From Bactericera cockerelli (lineage: Eukaryota; Arthropoda; Insecta; Hemiptera; Triozidae): a DNA stretch of 64,000 bases. A program made the translations under genes and the position numbers. The notes under the pieces are model-generated. The model made no database searches, was not told the origin of the DNA, and saw only the letters and a program-made list of their open reading frames with translations. Below are positions 46,060 through 64,000 of this stretch, piece by piece. Within the stretch, counting starts at the first letter, position 1, and each line of letters opens with the position of its first letter. Location: contig CM044959.1 of assembly GCA_024516035.1 (NCBI GenBank), positions 22,370,884 to 22,434,883 of the forward strand, given 5' to 3'.

Positions 46060-48220
46060 GAGTAAGTGTGGGTCAACTCTTAATACTAAATTTATCAATT
46101 TTATCATTATCATCGCAAAAGAAAATAAAATAAAATAAGCATTGAGTAGAAAATTGTTTTGACGTAGGTATTTTCCTCTATCGAATCGCTTTTTCGAAAA
46201 CTGCAGAATATGCACGAGATTGGTAGGAAACTCAATTGCTGTTCACCTCACCATTCCACCTTGTTTGAAAACACGAAAATGACTGCTCGTCCAATATTTT
46301 CCACATTACTTCTCCTGAACTTTAAGATTCTTAATGTACAAATAGCTTGCTTCATTAAACGCAAACTAATGGAGTTCTCTCATCAAAGATCCCTGGTAGG
46401 TATTATGGCAAGCAAATTCTCAGGAGGCTAAGAAACGTTCAATTATTTGGAAGAAATGAAATCCAAGCTAAAAAAATCATTAACAACTGTTTAATGATAA
46501 TAATAGTGAGCATAAGGGTTGGGTTGAAAATATTACAACAGGCCCCCACCCTTATGCAAGTACTAGAAATGTTTTTTTTTTTTTTTTTTTTTTTAATAGA
46601 TAGGTAGATCATTTGTCTTTTTTTCTCTATCGTATTTTTGTTTCTTTAGTATTTACCTCTACTCGTATAGTGTACTGTGTAAGTATGTACCTGCACTCCC
46701 AATAAACCTTTGTATAATAATAATAATAATATCATAACAGTTCCGATATCTTCAGATATCTCCGGAAGTGCAACTTTAGTAAACTCTATTTAGTTACTTT
46801 ACCCTCTATCGCGCTGTCTCTTTCTTTGTATAGGGCGTTCTACACAACTCAAGGTGTTCGAAAGTATCACTATCCTAGTATCCATGTCTCGTAGACTAGA
46901 CTTCTACTTAAGGTCGACTCCACGAAAGGGGAAAATTCTCAAAGTAGGACAGCTTCTAAGGAATTTTACTTGATACGTTATCAAGTAAAATTCTCCAATT
47001 TACTTGATCATATTATAAGATTTTCAAAAAAATTATTTATATAGGTGCTCTAATTAACTCAAATACATTATTTTGTAAAACTGTACATACCTACAAAACC
47101 GTTTTTGTATGTTAATCGAACAAAACACTGTTTCTTGTAATTTATACGGCATGTTTCTTTGTATACTAAAGCAAGTTAAAACTAGAGCTTTCTGTGTCCT
47201 TCGCCCTGGCGTACCCTGCACACAAATAAAAATGTAAAAACTCGCATGTGTTTCTCACATTAATAACTGTTTCCTACGCCAGTAAATGGGGAGAGATCGT
47301 ACGCTCTTCGCTCATATGAGGGAAACATATTCCTACCAGCATTAATTATTATTATTCAGGTTGCTGACTTTCTTGCTAATATTACCTACATCTTCGTTTT
47401 CTTTTTGGTCTTCTTTTTCTACAGCTGCTGCTTTTCGTCTTCCTTCCAATAATTAATCTCTTGAGGAATGAGTAGGCATAACTTGTGAGCTTTCAAAGAT
47501 TGGTAGTCTTGATCGCATTTAGACTTATTATTGTACTATTCAATCTAAAATTATCTGAGTTCATAATTAAATTCATCTATGTCTTTTTCATATACATCAT
47601 CATACCTAATATACAATTAAATTAATATAGGTACATCATTTGAAGAGGTAGCAAAATTCTTTCTAGGTAAAAAGTTGCATTACTATTATCATTATGAGTC
47701 TATCTAGATCTAGGCCCGAAACGATGTGCGACATCAGTGACTCATTGTGTGGAGTAAGTTAAGGAAGAATATATTAGGGCCATGCCTCAGGCCAGAACTC
47801 GGTTACAACCAGAAGAGATCTTGAACATGACTTGAGTTTCCTGTTTATTCCTTCGAGACTTGGGTGTAAGCCCGGTTCCCAGTTCGCACCCCTGATAACT
47901 ATCGTAAATACTTACCTATATTAAACAATCTTTTGTCCTTCTGAAATCTATATCTTTCTTATATGCCTCTTCCAGATTAAGAGACTGATTGCAACAACAA
48001 TTGATACATCAAACTGAATAATTATTAAATGAACGCATGTATGTATATGTCTTTCAGTGCTCCTCAACCCTCAACACTGTCACCTAATTTGCAACTGTTA
48101 TAGCAAGTTTTTTTTCCCCTTAGGAAATCCTATGGATAAAGTTTCAGACTATAGTGAAGAAAATCAGCATCCTGGAGCCAATCATTAAGAGGACTTTCTC
48201 AAAATTCAAATGAGAAAATT
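46060..48220. other. Non-coding stretch with minor inverted repeats
   Basis: Perfect 15-base arms GAATTTTACTTGATA and its inverse lie at 46961-46993. 'ctgtctctttctttgtatag g(g)cgttct' near 46817 is found inverted near 53811-53840. A poly-T run is at 46570-46593. No supported gene. Confidence 0.4.
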
Positions 48221-48227
48221 AGCTTTT

Positions 48228-48440
48228 CCCTTACTCTCTCTCTCTCAGTCTCCTTTTACTCACATTTTCACTCCCCTTCTTTTTTGATCCTTCTTTACGA
48301 TATCCCTCTCTCTTCTTCCCTATCTCTCTCTCTCTCTCTCTCTCTCTTCCCCCTTCTCCCTATGTCTCTCTTCCTCGCCATTATTTAACCCCTCTCCCTC
48401 CTACTCCTCATCCTCCTCACACTTCCGTCATTAATGTTGT
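48228..48440. repeat. CT-rich simple repeat
   Basis: Interrupted (CT)n including an uninterrupted run near 48323-48348, in a pyrimidine-rich stretch. Confidence 0.8.
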
Positions 48441-48849
48441 CTCTCCCTCCCCTTCTGCCAGATAACATCTCTCTTTTGATAACATTATGTAGAGGGAATC
48501 CGATGATAAAGCTAATACACTACCCGCTGACAAGCGGCAGATAAGCAGTGACGAAGAACTAAAAAAAAAAAAATTCAAAAATTCCCTTTCACTATCATTT
48601 CGTTTTAGTTATTTTCAAAGCTGTATAAAAGACAGGGAAGTATAGGGCATACCTATATTAATAAATAAACTACACAATTTTCAAAAGCTCTACGCATTTT
48701 TGTGGGCCTGACAGTTTTTGAAAATTTTAGGCTGAAATATGTATTTAAATTGAAAGTAGCCTTTTAACCTACCAATTATTTTGATTTTTACTAGAATATT
48801 AAATTTACTATGGGAAGATAAAACCATGGGGGTCCCCTACCCAAATGGT

Positions 48850-49403
48850 TAGGAGGCAGAGTGCCACCTCCCTAGTCCCATAGTCAGGAAGTACAAAGCC
48901 ACCTCCCTGTCCACATAGCGAGGAAGCAGAGTGCCACCTCCGCAGTCCTCATAGTCAGGAAGCACAGAGCCACCTCCCCTACCCCATTAGTAGGAGGCAC
49001 AGTGCCACCCTCCCAGCCCCCATAGTCAGGAAGTACAGAGCTACCTCCCCTGCCCCCATGGCTAGGAGGCAGAGTGCCACCTCCCCTGCCTCCATAGTCA
49101 GGAAGTACAGAGCTACCTCCCCTGTCCCCATGGCTAGGAAGCAGAGTGCCACCTCCGCAGTCCTCATAGTCAGGAAGTACAGAGCTACCCTCCCCTAACA
49201 CCCCCCTCCCATAGTCAGGAAGTACAGAGTTACCTCCCCTGCCCCCATAGTCAGGAAGTACAGAGCTACCTCCCCTGCCCCCATGGCTAGGAGGCACAGT
49301 CCCACCTCCCCAGTCCCCATGGCTAGGAGGCAGAGTGCCACCTCCCCTGCCCCCATTAGTAGGAGGCACAGTGCCACCTCCCCAGTCCCCATAGTGAGGA
49401 AGT
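48850..49403 (+). repeat. 36-bp GC-rich minisatellite, about 15 units
   Basis: The unit is of the form TCAGGAAGTACAGAGCTACC + TCCCCTGCCCCCATAG with regular variants. Since 36 is divisible by three, all frames stay open, and this creates the Gly-rich minus-strand frame here. It ends three bases before the LTR element. Confidence 0.92.
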
Positions 49404-49406
49404 ACA

Positions 49407-49549
49407 TGTTATATGTTAGATATACTCTAGTCTAGAAGAGAAAACTGCCTTTCAAGTTTATTGGAATAGAACTGATTTTATTTGGAATTCTAGACTTTAG
49501 GAAAACTCTCGTTGAACATAAATATTCTCTGGCCTCAAGGCCTATCACA
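49407..49549 (-). repeat. 3' LTR (143 bp)
   Basis: In element orientation it starts TGTGATAGGCCTTGAGGCC and ends ATCTAACATATAACA. Its outer half repeats at 51656-51722. Confidence 0.85.
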
Positions 49550-49561
49550 TCTTCCCCTCTA
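49550..49561 (-). promoter_or_regulatory. Polypurine tract
   Basis: Minus strand TAGAGGGGAAGA directly precedes the LTR start TGTG, the expected plus-strand primer site. Confidence 0.8.
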
Positions 49562-49734
49562 TAAATAATTATAAAATTGTGCAAATCTCTCAGGTGGTCT
49601 TCTTTCTCGACTGCTTCTTCTGAGTGGCGGAATATTTAGACGGAGAGAGAATCACCATGCTTCCACTCTTCTCCCTTCCGTTGTGGTTGAAATCGAATAC
49701 CTTCACCTACATTCAACTTTGGAAGATTCCTGGT

Positions 49735-51591
49735 CTAGGAATCATAATAAAATTTATATTTTCTTTTCCTCAGATCAGCTGTCTCAGGAACACCATCTAC
49801 AATGTGAGGTTTTAATTGATTAGATAACGTTGGAATGAGTGATCTAGTTTTCCTTGACATTAATTTTTCTGAGGGAGTAACTTCGGTGTCACCTGTTGGA
49901 GTATTCCTCCATTCAAGAATTGCTGAAAATGGATCCCTCTTCTCAAATCTGCACTTCTCAATAATACTTTTGGCAATTTTCACTGCGGACTCAGCCTTTC
50001 CATTTCCATGACTGTGAAATGGGGAAGAGGTAATGTGTTCAAACGACCAATTGTTTGAAAATTCGAGAAACTTTTGATTTCTGAAAGAACCTCCATTATC
50101 TGTAATTAAAGTATTAGGAACGCCATGTATAGAAAATATTTTTTTCATCATTAAAATTACTTGCTCAGCAGATAAAGAATAAAGTTTCTCAATCTCCCAG
50201 TAATTAGAATAATAGTCAACTACAACGAGGTAGTTCTGATCTTCCACTTGGAATATGTCGGCTCCTACCCTGTACCAAGGTAAAGAAGGAGTTTCATGAG
50301 TTTGCATAGGGAGATTACGCTGTGCTACAGGATATGGTTTGCATTTTTTTTCTATGTAGCAAAGATCTGCCTTCACCTCTATCAAATTTAACTTCGTACA
50401 GAATTCTGCAGAGATCAGTGGTGGATGATTTTTATTGGTCACCTGGAACTCCAAGTCATACAGGTTGCCTTTATGTACAACAGTCAGACTTATTTTACCA
50501 ACAGGATATAAAATTTCTCCTCCTAATGCACCAAGTTTGGTTCTAGATCTTTCAAGATTGACATTTCCACACAGCTTCCTGATATCTTTGAGGCTAATTA
50601 CATTACAAGTTGCACCTGTGTCTAAATGGCATGGAAAGGAAATCAAATCATTATTAACAAGAAAAGTAAGATTGGAAATAAGGCTTTTCTTAATGTCACT
50701 ACTTCCAATGTGCCAAACATTGTTATCAGTATTGGGCGTTTCCACTTCATAGCTCTGGTTTTCAACATAGTTCGCAATTTTAGCTCTCTTTTGCTTACAA
50801 ACTTCACTGAAATGATTCCAATTACCACAATTAGAACAAACTTTTCCGAATGCTGGACAAAGTTCTTTTCTGAAAATATGATTCTTGCCACAGTAAGTAC
50901 ATTCCCTATCAGGAATCGATTTGATATTGGACTTGTAAAACTTGAATATTTCTTTATCCTCTTGAACTTTTACTTCAGCACCGCTTATTTCATGACATTG
51001 TTTCTCAGTTGCTTCAAAAGATTTTCCTATTTCCATAGCTGATATCAAAGTTAATTTGGAATTATTAAGATACTGTTTCCTCAACTCCGGATTTGAAACT
51101 CCAAGTACTAGCCGGTCTCTGAGTAACTCGTCATGCATTTGTTTGTATTCGCAAGAACTAGCTAGATTTCTAATTCTGCTGTAATATTTGTCTATACTCT
51201 CGCCTGTTTCTTGTTTCGCAATACCAAATAAATATCGTTCATAGATAATGTTCTTTTGAGGTAAAATATATCTGTCAAATGCATTTAATAATTTTTTAAA
51301 CGTACTTACATCATTTGTCTCTAGAGTCATGAATGTCTTGAGCATTTCTTTATCAAACAAAGATATAATAAATGAAATCTGTATGTCATCTTGCTGTTTA
51401 TCTAAGCCTGTCAATTTCATGTAATTCTTGACTTGTAATTTGAAAATATTCCAATCCTCTGCAATCGTCTCTGTTTTCCATTCAAACATCTTTGGAGCTG
51501 GTATAGTATGAGCAATCATTGACATATTGGTTGTTTCTTTGTCATCAATCGTTGGTTTAGTCATTATCAAAGAAATAAACTCATAGAACAA
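49735..51591 (-). CDS. Gag-protease-integrase fusion polyprotein lacking RT and RNase H
   Basis: One uninterrupted 618-codon frame. Residues 1-228 are a capsid-like Gag; the natural start may be M10 or M23. Two zinc knuckles lie at 231-245 and 252-265 (CTYCGKNH..., CSNCGNWNHFSEVC). The aspartic protease has D324 in HLDTGAT and a flap-like ALGGE at 355-359. At about residues 400-440 the frame passes straight from the protease C terminus into the integrase core, with D445 (GADIF), D498 (ITDNGG) and E534 (GKAES), a DD35E triad. Reverse transcriptase and RNase H, normally between them, are absent without loss of frame. The element would have to be mobilised in trans. Such a long open frame after the deletion suggests recent amplification or a retained use. 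Confidence 0.88.
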   Translation of the reverse strand: MFYEFISLIMTKPTIDDKETTNMSMIAHTIPAPKMFEWKTETIAEDWNIFKLQVKNYMKLTGLDKQQDDIQISFIISLFDKEMLKTFMTLETNDVSTFKKLLNAFDRYILPQKNIIYERYLFGIAKQETGESIDKYYSRIRNLASSCEYKQMHDELLRDRLVLGVSNPELRKQYLNNSKLTLISAMEIGKSFEATEKQCHEISGAEVKVQEDKEIFKFYKSNIKSIPDRECTYCGKNHIFRKELCPAFGKVCSNCGNWNHFSEVCKQKRAKIANYVENQSYEVETPNTDNNVWHIGSSDIKKSLISNLTFLVNNDLISFPCHLDTGATCNVISLKDIRKLCGNVNLERSRTKLGALGGEILYPVGKISLTVVHKGNLYDLEFQVTNKNHPPLISAEFCTKLNLIEVKADLCYIEKKCKPYPVAQRNLPMQTHETPSLPWYRVGADIFQVEDQNYLVVVDYYSNYWEIEKLYSLSAEQVILMMKKIFSIHGVPNTLITDNGGSFRNQKFLEFSNNWSFEHITSSPFHSHGNGKAESAVKIAKSIIEKCRFEKRDPFSAILEWRNTPTGDTEVTPSEKLMSRKTRSLIPTLSNQLKPHIVDGVPETADLRKRKYKFYYDS

Positions 51592-51637
51592 GAAAAATAA
51601 ATGTGTACTTCAATCTATATTCTATGTTGAAAAACGA

Positions 51638-51655
51638 AAATTTGCGCTGTCACCA
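51638..51655 (-). promoter_or_regulatory. Primer binding site-like sequence
   Basis: Immediately downstream of the 5' LTR on the minus strand: TGGTGACAGCGC, starting with the TGG expected to pair with a tRNA CCA end. The tRNA species was not identified. Confidence 0.6.
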
Positions 51656-51722
51656 TGTTATATGTTAGATACTCTAGTCTAGAAGAGAAAACTGCCTTTC
51701 AAGTTTATTGGAATAGAACTGA
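51656..51722 (-). repeat. 5' LTR, visible part
   Basis: Matches 49407-49475 except for two missing bases. It is cut by the N gap. Confidence 0.85.
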
Positions 51723-51822
51723 NNNNNNNNNNNNNNNNNNNNNNNNNNNNNNNNNNNNNNNNNNNNNNNNNNNNNNNNNNNNNNNNNNNNNNNNNNNNNN
51801 NNNNNNNNNNNNNNNNNNNNNN
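51723..51822. other. Assembly gap (100 N)
   Basis: Exactly 100 N, inside the 5' LTR and 101 bases before the first AFG3L2 exon seen. Sequence on either side may not be truly adjacent. Confidence 0.95.
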
Positions 51823-51923
51823 AAAAAATAATAAGTAGGTTCTGTGAAAAGAAGTCCTCACTCATAAAATTTGATAATTTTTATGGTTAATGGCATAAAA
51901 AAAAAACATTGTTTTTATTTCAG

Positions 51924-63520
<11,597 letters not shown>

Positions 63521-63619
63521 GAGAAGTGACACAATATTTCCCAATTAGGGGCTGGGTCAACACGAGCGCACCGGAAGGTATCCCTTACAAACAATTGTAA
63601 CCAAACTAAGAATACAAAT

Positions 63620-63692
63620 TTTTGTCGGCACGGGGGATCGAACCCGGGACCCTCCGCATGGCAAGCGAGTGCTTAACCACTGAGCTAATCGC
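63620..63692 (-). mobile_element. tRNA-like head, Ala/Gly-like
   Basis: Minus strand GATTAGCTCAGTGGTTAAGC ... CTCGCTTGCCATGCGGAG ... CCCGGGTTCGATCCCCCGTG. It has boxes A and B and an anticodon-like GCC, but the acceptor ends do not pair. I therefore read it as a tRNA-derived SINE head, not a working tRNA gene. Confidence 0.5.
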
Positions 63693-63696
63693 GCGC

Positions 63697-63914
63697 TCTG
63701 TGTGGTTCTTTGCTTTTTTGGTTGCTGATCCGGAGGTTGCGGGTTCGAATCCGGGCTGGAGCGGGAAATTCTGAAGGAGTTTTACCGTTTCCGGAAATGG
63801 CATGGATGTAAAGGTAAAATAGAGTAGCAGGTTTGTGAGTTTCCTGCGAATGGAGGGTAAAACCCCCGTCGTGATATGACCATGGCAGTTGAAAGCGACG
63901 TTAAACCCCAATCG

Positions 63915-63930
<16 letters not shown>
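63697..63930 (+). mobile_element. Chimeric SINE: tRNA-like head with the 5S-SINE tail
   Basis: The family 4 tRNA-like head ('ggaggttgcgggttcgaatc cgggctggagcgg') and 'ccggaaatggcatggatgta aagg' are followed directly by the tail of the 5S-headed SINEs ('gtgagtttcctgcgaatgga' ... 'ttgaaagcgacgttaaaccc'). Confidence 0.75.

Positions 63931-64000
<70 letters not shown>
63915..64000 (+). repeat. Long poly-A run to the window end
   Basis: The tail of the SINE at 63697, over 80 bases with two G interruptions. Confidence 0.9.

Larger units (their letters stand above)
49407..51822 (-). mobile_element. Gypsy-type LTR retrotransposon, internally deleted
   Basis: Minus-strand element. A 143-bp LTR at 49407-49549 (plus strand TG...CA) and the start of the second LTR at 51656 (identical except a 2-base TA) bracket a gag-protease-integrase frame. 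The polypurine tract lies beside the left LTR and a primer-binding-site-like sequence beside the right LTR. The right LTR runs into an N gap, so its far end and the target duplication cannot be seen. Total internal length is about 2.1 kb instead of the 4-5 kb of complete elements. Confidence 0.88.

Noticed and set aside
48884..49369. 161-codon Gly-rich minus-strand frame
   Set aside because: Created by a 36-bp minisatellite whose length is a multiple of three; no start context, domain or splice sites.
51674..51865. Minus-strand frames crossing the N gap
   Set aside because: More than half of each translation is N.
63620..63692. Functional tRNA-Ala/Gly gene
   Set aside because: The acceptor strands do not pair and the T stem is imperfect; read as a SINE head.

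Overview
The window is animal nuclear DNA, very probably from an insect. Genes are split into short exons with GT/AG introns, the intergenic space is AT-rich, and mobile-element debris is dense. An auchenorrhynchan hemipteran (planthopper-like) would fit the repeat content, but that is inference. There are no operons or bacterial features. Two 100-base N runs (17141-17240 and 51723-51822) mark assembly gaps. Several otherwise good exons carry single-base indels, which looks more like consensus error than decay.

The clearest host gene is on the + strand from 51924 to 63379: ten consecutive exons of an AFG3L2-type mitochondrial m-AAA protease. They run from the first membrane segment through the intermembrane domain, second membrane segment, AAA ATPase (Walker A and B) and the HEAGH metalloprotease site. 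The transit-peptide exon(s) and the last exons are not in view. Three exons each contain a one-base indel. Other host-gene pieces are weaker: a minus-strand membrane-protein first exon at 185-523, a set of + strand exons of one unidentified gene at about 13.2-17.6 kb, a minus-strand terminal exon at 30830-31029, and a + strand exon at 40118-40326.

The most interesting region is 1.57-10.54 kb, a set of nested repeats. A roughly 1.6 kb repeat, containing a foldback and a tandem array, is interrupted by a 7.4 kb element ending in 13-bp perfect inverted repeats (2634-10028). Inside that lies a 4.4 kb module (5052-9486) with its own inverted ends. The module carries two convergent genes: a complete three-exon SWIM zinc finger plus YqaJ-type PD-(D/E)XK nuclease, and a THAP DNA-binding protein. 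Each gene starts about 175 bp inside one inverted end, downstream of the same TGACGTCA-containing motif. No DDE transposase is visible, so this may be an undescribed type of element, or cargo carried by one.

The remainder is mainly mobile DNA: a 5'-truncated RNase H-bearing non-LTR retrotransposon with poly-A and target duplication (17.9-19.4 kb); a Tc1 element with both ends and one nonsense codon (21.9-23.5 kb); a 1.8 kb element with about 395-bp inverted ends (25.3-27.1 kb); an RTE-like reverse transcriptase remnant (42 kb); and a Gypsy-type LTR element whose open frame joins protease straight to integrase with the RT and RNase H missing (49.4-51.8 kb). There are also TTAA-flanked MITEs, a pogo-like MITE, at least four SINE families (one with a 5S rRNA-derived head), several minisatellites and two long near-perfect foldbacks.
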